From Polyodon spathula (Eukaryota > Chordata > Actinopteri > Acipenseriformes > Polyodontidae), in assembly GCF_017654505.1 (NCBI RefSeq), contig NC_054537.1, forward strand, positions 77,572,118 through 77,636,117: a DNA stretch of 64,000 nt, given 5' to 3'. Below are positions 51,620 through 63,875 of the stretch, in pieces (within the stretch, counting starts at the first letter, position 1; the number at the start of each line of letters is the position of its first letter). Below the pieces are notes generated by a model. That model saw nothing but the letters and a program-made list of their open reading frames with translations, ran no database searches and was not told the origin of the DNA. Made by a program: the position numbers and the translations under genes.

Positions 51620-52567
51620 TTGGTCTTCAAGCCAGTAATCTGTGACACCTGCTTGATGTGGGAAATCCGAGAAAACCCAGCAGAACTAAACCAAGTGTGC
51701 GTAAAGTGCCGCGCGATCCAGGACTTGCATAAACTAGTAAGTATGCTAGAAATGGAGCTGGAAGAAGTGAGACAGCAACAGGATCTTGAGGAACTGGCAC
51801 ACCCACAATTCATGGAAGTCTGCATCACCCCTAACAGACTGAAAGCCACCAGGGAGATAGAAGGTCAGAACAGCTGGGTTCAGGTAGGCAGAAGCAGGGA
51901 AAAAAAGAAACTTCCTCAAACACAACCACCAGAAATCAAAACAACCAACAAATCTGAGTCACTTCAGAATTTTGATGAGCAGAACCAATAACAAGAGAAC
52001 GAAAGGAACACCATCCAGGACCCCATTGACAGTGGTGACCAGACAGCAAAAAGAAGGGAGGTCATGATTGTTGGGGACTCCATATTGAGAAACACAGCAA
52101 GTTCAATTCGCAGTTTGGACCCCCTTACTACAACAGTGTGCTGCCTTCCGGGAGCCTCGGTCAAGCACATCACTGAAAACGTGGACAGGCTCCTAGAACG
52201 AACAGGAGACGACCCGGTAGTAGTCGTCCACATCGGTACAAACAACATTGGAAGAGACAGACCAAAATCCCTGCAAAACAAATTCAGAGAGCTAGGAAGG
52301 AAATTAAAAGAGAAAAACAAAACTGTGGTATTTTCTGGTATACTACCGGCACCTTGCAAAGGACCATATGGACAGCTGGAAATAATTAATCAAAACGCAT
52401 GGCTGAAGACGTGGTGCACACGGGAAGGCTTCACCTATCTTGATCATTGGACCACATTCTACAACGAGGACTATCTGTATAGACGGGATGGACTGCACTT
52501 AAATAACAAGGGAACCAGTCTACTTGGAGAAAAGATCCTCGAGCAGGTTCAGAAGCATTTAAACTAG
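51620..52567 (+). pseudogene. CR1 ORF1 with zinc and esterase domains, one stop
   Basis: One continuous frame interrupted only by TAA at 51989-51991. Near the start is a Cys cluster (CDTCLMW and CVKC), then a predicted coiled coil (KLVSMLEMELEEVRQQQDLE). After the stop comes an SGNH/GDSL esterase-type domain: VGDSILR, GTNNIG and RRDGLHLNNKG, the blocks that hold the catalytic Ser, Asn, Asp and His. Such PHD-like plus esterase ORF1 proteins are known in the CR1 group. The reading begins without ATG at this point, so the true N-terminus is missing. Confidence 0.88.
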
Positions 52568-52639
52568 AAAGGAAGGGGGGAGAAATCAACAAAAAAACAG
52601 AAGGGAGACCGCATCAAAACAAGAACAACAACTCAGGTA

Positions 52640-55310
52640 AGACAACCATTAAATGTATTTATCTAAATGCTAGAAGTATCAGAAACAAAATTCTAGAACT
52701 TGAAGCTACTGCACTAACAGGTAACTATGATGTGATAGGTGTTACAGAAACTTGGTTGTCTGAGAGTGATGGGGACGAATATAATATTTGTGGGTATACA
52801 CTGTATAGGAAAGACAGGCAGGACAGAAGAGGAGGAGGGGTAGCGCTATACATAAGAAACAATCTTGAAGCCCAGGTGTTAAACCTGGACAAAGAAAATA
52901 AAGCCGAATCAATATGGGTCAGAATAACGGACAAAAATTCAAAGGGCATAATAATAGGAGCATGCTATAGACTGCCAGATTCAGACGGTGAGCAAAATAA
53001 TCTGTTATACAATGACATTAGAAATGCGTGTAGCAAAGGAGAAGCCATACTAATGGGGGATTTCAACTTCCCCCAAATAAAATGGGAAAACCTGGTGGGT
53101 AGCACGAAGGATGAAATAGAAATGGTGGAAATGACAAATGACTGCTTCCTAACACAATTTGTCAAGGCACCGACTAGAGGGGAGGCATGCCTTGATTTAG
53201 TCTTTTCAAATAACGAAGATAGAATAACTAAAACAGAGGTCAGAGAACCACTGGCAAACTCAGACCACAACATGGTCTCATTTGAAGTGTTTTTTAAAAC
53301 CCCAAAAGTAATGACTAAAGCTAAGGTTTACAATTTTAGAAAAGCAAACTATGAAGGTATGAAACAGACTAACAGAAGTAGATTGGAGTAAAATAGAGAA
53401 AACACCCACAGAAGAAGGATGGTTGTTCTTCAAAAATGTAGTACTAGAGGCGCAAAACAATTACATCCCTAAAGTAGACAAATCTAAATGTAAAACTAAA
53501 TTGCCAAAATGGTTTAATAGATCAATTAAAAAAAATATTCAGCGAAAAAAGGCACTTTACAGAGCATTAAAAAAGGACCAAAAAGAAAGTACACAGAAAG
53601 AGTACACAGAACTGCAAACGCAAGTCAAAAAGGAAGTTAGAAAGGCCAAGAGAGAAATAGAAATGAACATTGCTAAGGGAGCTAAAACCAATTCCAAAAT
53701 GTTTTTCCAATATTACAACAGCAAGCGAACATTCAAAGAGGAGATTAAATGTTTAAGAGATACAAATGGCAAAATCGTAGATGAAGAAAAAAAAATAGGA
53801 AATATATTAAATTATTACTTTTCACAAGTTTTTACAAAGGAAGATACTGACAACATGCCCCACATGTCATCCCGTTCCTATCCAGTTTTAAATAACTTTA
53901 GCATAACTGAGGCAGAAGTGTTAAAGGGACTAGGAGCTCTTAAAATAAACAAATCCCCTGGGCCGGATGAGATCCTCCCAGTAGTACTCAAAGAAATGAA
54001 AGAAGTAATTTACAAACCGCTAACCAAGATCATGCAGCAGTCTCTTGACACAGGGGTGGTACCGACAGACTGGAAAATTGCAAACGTAATACCGATCCAC
54101 AAAAAGGGAAACAAAACTGAACCAGGTAACTACAGACCAGTAAGCCTGACTTCTATTATATGCAAACTTATGGAAACTATAATAAGATCCAAAATGGAAA
54201 ATTACCTATATGGTAACAGGGTCCTGGGAGACAGTCAACATGGTTTTAGGAAAGGGAGATCGTGTCTAACTAACTTGCTTGATTTTTTTGAGGATGCAAC
54301 ATCGATAATGGATAATTGCAAAGCATATGACATGGTTTATTTAGATTTCCAGAAAGCTTTTGACAAAGTCCTGCACAAAAGATTAATTCTCAAACTGAAC
54401 ACAGTTGGGATTCAAGGAAACACATGTGCATGGATTAGGGAGTGGTTAACATGTAGAAAATAGAAAGTACTGATTAGAGGAAAAACCTCAGAATGGAGTG
54501 TGGTAACCAGTGGTGTACCACATGGATCAGTATTAGGTCCTCTGCTATTCCTAATCTACATTAATGATTTAGATTCTGGTATAGTAAGCAAACTTGTTAA
54601 ATGTGCAGACGACACAAAAGTAGGAGGAGTGGCAAACACTGTCGTAGCAGCAAAGGTCATTCAAAATGATCTAGACAAGATTCAGAACTGGGCAGACACA
54701 TGGCAAATGACATTTAATAGAGAAAAGTGTAAGGTACTGCACGCAGGAAATAAAAATGTACATTATAAATATCATATGGGAGATACTGAAATTGGAGAAG
54801 GAATCTATGAAAAAGATCTAGGAGTTTTTGTTGACTCAGAAATGTCTTCATCTAGACAATGCAGGGAAGCTATAAAAAAGGCTAACAAGATGCTCGGATA
54901 CATTGTGAAAAGTGTTGAATTTAAATCAAGGGAAGTAATGTTAAAACTGTACAATGCACTAGTAAGACCTCATCTTGAATATTGTGTGCAGTTCTGGTCA
55001 CCTCGCTATAAAAAAGATATTGCTGCTCTAGAAAGAGTGCAAAGAAGAGCGACCAGAATTATTCCGGGCTTAAAAGGCATGTCATATGCAGACAGGCTAA
55101 AAGAATTGAATCTGTTCAGTCTTGAACAAAGAAGACTACGTGGCGACCTAATTCAAGCATTCAAAATTCTAAAAGGTATTGACAGTGTCGACCCAAGGGA
55201 CTTCTTCAGCCTGAAAAAAGAAACAAGGACCAGGGGTCACAAATGGAGATTAGACAAAGGGGCATTCAGAACAGAAAATAGGAGGCACTTTTTTACACAG
55301 AGAATTGTGA
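52640..55310 (+). pseudogene. CR1 ORF2, endonuclease and RT, broken
   Basis: The first frame (from about 52640 to 53391) is a complete APE-type endonuclease: LNARSIRNK, GVTETWL, MGDFNFPQIKWE and ANSDHNMVSFE. A 2-bp loss near 53367 relative to copy 1 ends it. The second frame (53423 onward) holds RT motifs NKSPGPDEI, NYRPVSLTSI, VYLDFQKAFDKV, then a TAG stop (54461-54463), then SGVPHGSVLGPLLFLIYIND and CADDTKVGG, with Cys where CR1 RTs usually have Phe. The frame runs off the end of the element into flanking sequence. Confidence 0.93.
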
Positions 55311-55678
55311 CAGCATTTATTTACAAATCTGTCCTGACATGCAGATGGTTTGCCAATGATAACTGTTTGTTTAGCAACTGCCTGCTTTTTACAAAGGAGT
55401 ATACGCCACAGTGTCATTTTAAACATTAACTTTTAATATCATGTATGCAATTTGTTTATTCTGTCGTTCATTGACGAGTACATCATGCAGTACACATAAT
55501 GACAGTTTTGAAAGTTTACATTTCTTTGTATCTAACCTCTTCCTGTGCACAATTTGATTCTCACCCAAGTAGTCTAGAGGAAGTGATTAAGATCTATATT
55601 TAGAATTGAAAAAGAAAAGAAAAAAAGGTAATCGGTGAACCAGTGATAACGTTGCTAATGCTCATAATGCTTTTTTTT

Positions 55679-55692
55679 GGGGGGGGGGGGGG
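55679..55692 (+). repeat. G-run
   Basis: About 14 consecutive G residues after a T-run, uncommon in this AT-rich window. Confidence 0.9.
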
Positions 55693-56780
55693 TGGCACAG
55701 GATTATCAAGTGCATTTTTATATCCCAAGTTGTATTCTGAGCTCAGCAAGGATGGAGAAGTTGTCAGATCTCAGTGCTGCAGATATGACATTGGTGAAAT
55801 GTAAAGGTCAGGCATGATTTATGACCTGTGTAGAGCACATTGACTCATCATCTGTACAGTTTCACGGTCCACATTCTCCTGCTGTTATCATCTTGTCTGA
55901 GCATAAACCTCCAGATTGCCAATTAGTGCCATTTGTGGCAAGGCTGATTCAGTTTTGTAAATGACAAAAGTTATACTAGGTATGGTAAGGTAGGTGGTTT
56001 AACTTATTTTTCAACTTTTGCAGTACTAAGTAACTTTACAGAACTAGGGCCTCATTCACTAAATGTGAATAATGTAATGTGTTTTGCACGCAGTAATCCC
56101 CCAATGCTGCATTGACACGTTATGTTACTATACAGTAGCTTACATATACTGCATGCACTTTACAGAAATAAATACTTTTTAAACTTGCATAGAAATGTTT
56201 ACAGTGCATGGCTGCAAGTAAAAATCATAGTCTACCTGCTACTTTTCTTTCTGTTGGTATAAGTAAGACTTTCTTTTCTTTGCAATTCACACTAAATTAT
56301 TATTTGGAGATATACGTTGTGTCCATAACTATGTCTGTATTAGAGAGGCACTACTGTGTACTGAGATAGTTCTATTTTATCCTGGATACATATGGAGGTG
56401 TACAGTAGTTTGTGTTACAAATGTATTTGAAGCAAACTGGATATTTTTTATATGCCAAACATGTTTGTTTTGTTGCATTGATTTTTAATGTAAGATGCAG
56501 TCATAACTGCACATAATGCAGGGTCGTATGCTGCAAATACCACTGGGGCATCCAAGCTATGAAGAGACGATACATGCAAAACCAAGCTGTCCCCATACTT
56601 TTGCACAAACCCATTCTACATTTGTTTTTAATTCACGATCTTGTTTAAGACTTTGTCCCTGCATCCATTTCTCTGATAATCCAGATAATTAGCTCATGAG
56701 GTTGACTATTTTACACTGAAGGCAGACAGACAAAAGCAGCAAGCCTTACACTTTTATATTTGACTTTTTTTTAATTTTAG

Positions 56781-56834
56781 TTTTATGTGGAGGTCCACAA
56801 TTGAAAGGCCCGATACTGAGTGACCTAATTGAAG
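56781..56834 (+). other. Candidate SAMD12 exon, 54 bp
   Basis: TTTTTTTTAATTTTAG followed by 54 bp and then GTAAAT forms a well-placed acceptor and donor. The segment is open in phase 1, the phase left by exon 4, has a length divisible by three and would read VLCGGPQLKGPILSDLIEG. I do not recognise this peptide in SAMD12, so it may be a lineage-specific cassette exon or chance. Confidence 0.22.
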
Positions 56835-58829
56835 GTAAATCATCTGGTACATTTTATTAAGGACAACTTGAAAGCTCATGTTCATGTTGAATAACATTTT
56901 GGCTGAGGCAACTCCAATTCAGAAAATCATGGGACATCCAATTCTATTTTTTGTGAAGGCAAAACATATAGAAAACCTGTATTCTGTATAACTCTTTACT
57001 TGTGTTTCTCTTTAGATCTATAGTTACTATGTTTATTAACTACTATAGCAAAAATGTATTCTGAAAAGATTGTAGATTTTCTGAGATGAGATGAGGTGAG
57101 GAAGTGTCAGTGTTGAATAGGCTCCAGTCCACTGTGCTTTACCTGTGGGGGGGATTCATAACACAATGCAGTGCTGAAATTCTTTGTCATCTCACTTTAT
57201 TAAATCAATATATACTGAAGGTATCTGTCAGAATCACTATAATGTGGTCAGGTGGCAATGTTTGTATTCGTATCTGTATCTGTGGTCTCAGTATGTATAT
57301 TTGAGAAAATGTTGTTATTTACACAATTAAAAGTACAGTTACTTTAATATACAATATAAATCTATGGATATTAAAACTGAGGGTAGCTGAATCATTTGTG
57401 GCATCACTGTAAATTGCTGTATATCAGCTTCCATTGAACAATTTCATCATAACATATGTTTAGTATTCAATAAACCTAAAAGCATTCATAACAAACAGAA
57501 GTGAAAAAGAACATTAGCATGTTTTCAAAGACAGCTTCATCACAAAGAGCGTTAATGATAAATATTAGGAGAACGGCAGATCCTTAATTCCCTACTGTGT
57601 TTTTATTTTATCCACTGTGATTTCTGTTGTGGAAACATTTAAATAAGTATGAATTCCTGACTGCATTTCAGAACAGATGGCATGAACAAAACATACGTTA
57701 AATATAATCTTCTTTAAAAATAATAATATTCAAACTCATGTCCTTCCCTTTTAGGGCTTATCTTACTGTATTCAGTAGTTTGGATGGTACTAGATATACT
57801 CCCCTCCTCCCAAACAAGTACCTGTTTATGGAGAACAAACGAACACCAAATATGTGTATTTGGATGTTTTTTGAGTAAACACTTCACTAATATTGTCCAT
57901 GACTTCGACAGAAATAAAAGGTCAAGTGCACTATGAGTAAGAAATTGTCTCAGCTCAACTAAATAGAGATTGCTTACTAAAGAGTTGGCAAGGAATTTTC
58001 AAGATTTGAACATGCTAGAGTCTGTCCCTGCCTCTGCTCTACTGAAATACGTCACCATACCTTTGTGACATCACATCTAGATTAACTTCTTCTTATTATT
58101 TGTTTACTGTGTAATATGCATGAAATCCTTCCTTATAATTGTAATATACTTGGACAGTTATTGCTTGAAATTTGAATGTTATGGTTTTGCTTGATCTTAG
58201 CATTAGCCTTGTTTTGTTTTTTGTTTTTCTTTGGTATGGGCACACCTTACTAATGCCCTGTGTAATTGTGCAAGTACAGAGACAAGTTTTCTACACAGAT
58301 GTGCAGTAAATCCAATAACATGGTTCACCGATTTGGAGGTCCAAAGAAAACAATGCTGCTATTTTTCCCCTTGTATATTGTTTGAAAGCTGTTCTCATAA
58401 TTAACCTCACAGAACTTTCTGGAATCCACCAGCTTGTGTTGCTGTTTGCTTTTAAAGAAAACTACCGATGCTGCAAAAGTAACAAAAAAAAAATAAATCA
58501 CAGTCTTCTATAAATTAATCACCTAGGCTGTTCACTATGTTTCTTGTTTTAGAATACGTAAGTAAGAAGTCAAAAGATTTTAAGAGATCACCTATCCTGG
58601 CAAGCCTAGCAAATTGTTTCTTTGTGAAGTTTTTTGAAGTGCCTTGGCACAGCTTATGTTACTGCTGTTAAAAACAAATCCCTGGTGCTTATCAAGTTTT
58701 CTTAATAGTGTAATCTCAAAAACTTGAAATGGTAAAGCTTTCACATTGGTTAGGAATGAAGCTGTTGGATTATTTTTCTTGAAATTTTTCAACATCTTTA
58801 CAAGCCCTTGGGATTCACTTTGTATTCAT

Positions 58830-60275
58830 TGCAAATTACTGCCCAATCTCTCTTCTCCCATATTTCTCTAAGCTCCTTCAGCAGTTAGTCCACTCATGCC
58901 TATCACATTACATATCAATCTGGCTTCCGTCCCTCCCATTCCACTGAGACCACCCTCCTCACTGCCCAGAATAATCTGTCCAGCTCCTCCTTTTGACAGT
59001 TGATCACCCCATCTTCCTCTCCACTTTATCTAAAGTCGGTATCTCTGGCTCACCCCTTGGTTGGCTGCAGTCATACCTAACTTCACGCACCTCTGCTGTT
59101 GCTTTCAACAGCCAAATGCGCCCCCTCCACCTTTTGACTGTCGGTGTCCCCCCAGGGTTCTGTCCTTGGACCCTTGCTATTCCTCCTGTACACCTCACCC
59201 CTAGAAACTCTTATTTCCTCATTTAACTTTTAACCCATAATTTCTTTGCTTGCTGATGACACCCAAATTTTTCTATCGTTCCCCCCGACCTTGCTGTCCG
59301 TATATCAGCTTGCTTGTTTGCTATCCAGTCTTGGATGGGTCTCTGATACCTCCTCATCAACCCATCAAAAACTGAAATCCTTTTCTTCCCCTCTCCCTCT
59401 TTTCCCCCACCATCTCATTCCTTATTCCATCCCTCTCGGCTCGTAACCTCGGCGTCATCTTCAACTCTACCCTCTCCCTTACTGACCCTATCTCGGCCAT
59501 AACACGCACCTGCCATTTCCAACTATTCAATATCCGCAAAATTCGCCCCTCCATTTCCTTTTCTGCTACTAAACTTTTGGTCCACCCTCTCATTTTCACC
59601 CTTATCGATTACTGTAATTCCCTTCTCCTTGGCCTGCCCTCCTATACTTTTACACCATTACAACAAATTGAAAACGTCTCTGCCCGTATCATATTCAACC
59701 TCCCCTGCTTCTTCTATACCTCCCATCCTCCTCCTCCAACTACACAGGCTCCCTATTATCGTTGCCTGTTCAAATTCCTTACCCTTGTGTACAAATCTCT
59801 CCATAGTCTTGCCCCACCTTATCTGGCTGCACTGATCACCTTCTTTGTTCCTCCGTGTCTCTTATGCTCCCAATCCCTATTGTCCCTCTCTGTCCCACCC
59901 TCGCCCTTTGCCCACTGTCCAATCCCATTTCCGTTCCTTTTCCCTTCTTTGCTCCCCTTCATTGGAATAGACTCCCACTGAACATAAAAGTCACCCACAA
60001 TACGTAGTTTCCGATCCTCCCTCAAAACGCATCTCTTCTTCCTAGCCCATACTACAAATACTCCTGGTCCCTGACCTCCTGCTATGACCCTGCTTGCCTG
60101 ACCTTGACCTAGCCTCTGGCCCACTGCTTTCATTTAAGCAACTAATTTGTATCTCTCCACCCTAGCCCAATAAACTTACATTCTTTCTTCACCCAGTATT
60201 CTTGATTGTACCATTTTGTCTAAATTTGTAAAGCACATTGGTTAAAGGCACTATAAAAATCTAAATAAATAAATA
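58830..60275 (+). mobile_element. L2-type LINE, degraded
   Basis: RT sequence begins near NYCPISLLPYFSKLL (about 58838). Further on are a block like SKVGISGSPLGWLQSYL and VGVPPGFCPW (about 59028-59170), decayed forms of the RT motif VPQGSVLGP. Later pieces are ITLIDYCNSLLLGLPS-like (about 59595-59640) and the 3' end TTTGTAAAGCACATTGGTTA with AAGGCACTATAAAAATCTAA and TAAATAAATAAA. Many stops and frameshifts are present; the YADD region is decayed. Confidence 0.8.
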
Positions 60276-61428
60276 AAATTCAACATGAAGATGTTTTGAA
60301 AGATGTTTGTCATTCAATGTATCTATTTTCTTACGGTATTTCTAAATTCAACCCTATTGAGTGTTTTATAGTTGTGGATGCAGTATCTACGGCATTGCAA
60401 TTATCCACTTGATGTAAGAAAAAAATGTCAGATTCTGCTATACCTCTTACACACTGCTCTTTTTGATACATAGTTTTCTTGAATGTCACACAAGAGCACA
60501 TTCTTTCTTGCGCATGCATATTTAAAAGAGAAAACAGTTTGTCTTCAAATGTGTAGATAATATTAAAAAATAATTGTGTGGCTCTGTTTTTAGAACTTAA
60601 TATATTTTGACATCTTTATGGATAATTGTAATCGAATATACAGGTGTAGGTACTATACCAATGCCAGATTTCATATCCTGAAAGCTTTATTGTTGATTTA
60701 ATTCAATTATAAATATTTACAAGCAACTGATGGCAAAAATGTAAGATATTGCTTTGTGGGTAGGTGATGTTGAAATTCCCAGAGTGTTATTAGCTGCAGG
60801 CTGTTTTGGCCCTCTATTAAAAATGTATTTTCTTAGCCAAGACTAGTTATTAAACCCAAGAGACACCATTATGATGCTAACTTTCAAGTAGATTGTAACA
60901 TTGTGAGGTGATAAAAGGAAGTTCAGTGAAAGACCTTTTAGCTATTTCGGATGACTGATTCTTTTAAGTCTTTTATGTTGCTACTACAGAGGTTCTGCAT
61001 TGATTCAGACTTTAAATAGTCTTGATTACATTTGTTTCCCTGTGCTTGTTAGACTACAGGCGTATTGTGTCTTAAGTTCTTCTTTTCCTCATAAAAACTT
61101 AAGAAGCAACACTTAAGTATGAAACTTTTATGGATTTGATTTCCATTAATGGTTAATGCAATTTTGGTTAATAAATGGTTAATAAATTTACAATATTTGC
61201 TTTGACAGGGATGAAGATTTAAAAGTATCTCTTACACATTGTAGCTAATAAAGTCCATAGTAAAACCTGGAATGGATGAAACTGTTTTACATTTGGAGTT
61301 TAATCAGCAAGTACATTAATTATTTGTGGGTGATCTCTGCTATGGCCTAATTTTACATTGATTGCAATAGTGGTGCTGCCTTTTATTGTCTAGACAGGTT
61401 TAGTAATAAGTAAATAAATACTTAGATC

Positions 61429-61835
61429 TGTGGCAGGCTGGTGAGTGGATAGAGGCCCAGAGACAGACTGCAGTTCAAACAAATATACTTTTATTTTAAA
61501 TAAACACAAAATAAAGTGCACAAGGGCAAAATAAAAATCTTTAAACACAAAAAGAAAGACAATAAAACAAAACTTGCAAAATTAAGGTTTCCAGGCTGGG
61601 CAATGCCTTCACTGGATTCACAAATACAAAAACCCACAAACACCAACCTGCTTCCTCAGCTCCCTCCTCCCAAATGAGAAGTAGAGGCCTCCTTTTATGT
61701 CAGGTGGCTGGGCGCTGATTGATCGTTAATTACTCCAATCAACCCCAGCTACCTGAATACAATAAACCCAGGCAGGTAGGGGAATTTAATCCCATCCCTG
61801 CCAATTTAAAAAGGGCAGAGCTTTGCTCTGCCACA
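61429..61835 (-). mobile_element. Solo LTR, minus strand (family B)
   Basis: On the minus strand it starts TGTGGCAGAGC and ends CAGCCTGCCACA, with a perfect 5-bp target duplication AGATC (61424-61428 and 61836-61840). AATAAAAG (complement near 61488-61495) is a plausible polyadenylation signal about 60 bp before the end. There is no internal sequence, so it is a recombined solo LTR of 407 bp. Confidence 0.92.
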
Positions 61836-62229
61836 AGATCCATTTGTGGTATGAACGTATTTTCTCTGTTTATCATCCGTGTAACTTGTAATTATGCTAC
61901 TATGCTGAATGTCTCTTTCAGTCAGCAAGTTCCAGGCAAATCTCCAGCATTGCACTACAGGTTGTGCAATACCATAAACTGCCCACGTTCTGTGCAACCA
62001 ATGCAGCCCATGTTATGTCTTTCAAATCACAGGCTGTATGGCTGGCTTCACATATAAGTATACAGTTTAATAACCTTCTTTATTGAGCAACCTGTAGTTT
62101 GAAGGATGGTGAGTGGTCTTCTGAAAAGCTGTGATTGGGTTAAAATGCTGACCTACCAGAAAATATTATGATGTGTAATCATTTACACATGTGTAAACTA
62201 CAGGATTTTACAATTATCCTACAGTTGTC

Positions 62230-62839
62230 TGTGGCAAAGTGCCCAGCCCTGTGTGTATTTTGTGTTGTATGTTGTGTGTTAATGTTGGTGTATAGTCAGT
62301 GGTACACGGATATAAACGGGTCTGTGTAACACAAGTGTTTAAAATGTATATTTATATTTAGGCATGAGGATTACACAGCACTTCACGTGCAAGTAAAATG
62401 TAATAATATGTGAGCACGGGGAATTGCACTTTATTAATTCACGTGCAGTTGTACCGAGACTCCAATTGAATGATTGATTAGCAATCGAGTCTCGGTACAG
62501 CTGCATAAAAGCTGCATGTTTTCACTCACTCGGGGTTGTGTGTTCGGTGAGTGGAGAATGGGATTGGAGATGGAGGTAATAACAATAATAATAATAATAG
62601 TTAAAATATCAGCTCACCATGTTTGTTTAGTGTTAGTCAGTTTTGTTTCATCTCTTTGTTTTGGCTGCCAGTGCCGTGTCCTGTGTTTTGTTTGTCTTGC
62701 AACCTTTTATTTTCTGTCTGTATGTGCACTATTAAATGCTGAGCGAGACCATTCGCTCAGCTTCACCAAAGTCCGCCTCTGTTGTTTATTTCCTGGTTCC
62801 CCTGTTCTGACGTCACCCACTGCAGCCATCTTTGTGACA
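62230..62839 (+). mobile_element. Solo LTR, plus strand (family A)
   Basis: Begins TGTGGCAAAGTGCCC and ends CATCTTTGTGACA, flanked by a perfect target duplication TTGTC (62225-62229 and 62840-62844). It contains GCATAAAAGCTGC (a TATA-type box near 62502-62514) and ATTAAATGCTGAGCGAGACC near the end. It is the inverted partner of the LTR at 24180-24793. The 5-bp duplication fits Ty3/gypsy or retrovirus-like integrases; the family cannot be narrowed without internal sequence. Confidence 0.93.
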
Positions 62840-63332
62840 TTGTCCTATAACTGCAAAAAATGTAACTGAGAATAATGTGTTCAGAAAGAATAACAAATAA
62901 AGTACACATATAAGTCATTTTATCTTGTGGGTTCATGTGACATGACTTTCCACTCATGTGGGTTTACAGTGTCACCAGAACATCTCCGTAGTATGTACAA
63001 TACTGTATCATTATCAGCAATATTAGCTGGCGGAGTGGAGGCATAACAAACTGGTGTTCAGAAAACAGGCTGCTGGGAAAGTTCTTTGTTTTTTTTTGTG
63101 TTTTTTTTTTCCATATATTTGCTGTAGACATTAAACTAAATAGAATGATGAACTGCAAAGCAAATAGCATTATGTTTTGTGGTAATCCGTAAAATACGGA
63201 GGTCAGCTACTCGGCTAGCCACATAACGAATGACATAAAGCTGCTAACTCATCTGTTTCATATGCTCTGTTGCAGAGTTGTGTGATAGCTTAGCAAACTG
63301 CTTTTATGCATGCTGTAAATCTAGTAACTTAT

Positions 63333-63875
63333 TGTGACAGGGTCTTCCTCGAGTCACGCGTGTGGGTCGCCGCTGTTCAGGCATACAGAGAGACAGAGGT
63401 TTTGGTGTTGAAACGCCGGCACAGGCGCGCGGGATTTATTAACAACAAACAGAAAGTGAAAGTAAAATAAAGGCGGTCATGTGACGTTACCAGCGATGGT
63501 AACGCACAGAGGACAAATACAGTAAACCGTACAAAAAGTGCAAAATAAAACACAATACCCCAAACTATAACTCAAAAGGTGCCGTGAAAAGGGCAGGCCT
63601 TGCAGCAGCCCCGAGCAATCTCCTGCGGGTGTTTTTAAACTGACGGACACTCGGTCGAGACCCGCCCACGTGCTGATTGAGGACCAGCACAGCCAATCAC
63701 TTGCTGCCCTTCCCTCAACCAAGCATAGGAGGCAGCAAGTCTCAATCGAGCGCCCGTCTGTAAACAATAATACAATCAAACTAAGCAAGTCCCAAAACGT
63801 CACAAAATAAACCCATTCCCACATATAAACCACAAACACTAATTTACCACAGTGCAGGGCAATCGCACTGCCACA
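63333..63875 (-). mobile_element. Solo LTR, minus strand (family C)
   Basis: On the minus strand it starts TGTGGCAGTGCGATTGCC and ends GAAGACCCTGTCACA. Perfect 5-bp target duplication CTTAT (63328-63332 and 63876-63880). AATAAATCCCGCG (complement at about 63427-63439) serves as polyadenylation signal, followed by a GC-rich R/U5. It is more GC-rich than its surroundings. No internal sequence. Confidence 0.93.

Larger units (their letters stand above)
51601..55310 (+). mobile_element. CR1 LINE copy 2, truncated at the 3' end
   Basis: The longer CR1 copy, with most of ORF1, all of the endonuclease and nearly all of RT. Against copy 1 it lacks the last 166 bp, including the octamer tail, stopping at AGAATTGTGA (55301-55310). 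It starts at a 20-bp direct duplication (51603-51622 and 51623-51642), abutting an older CR1 fragment. LINEs normally lose 5' sequence, so the missing 3' end points to a later deletion or rearrangement. Confidence 0.92.
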
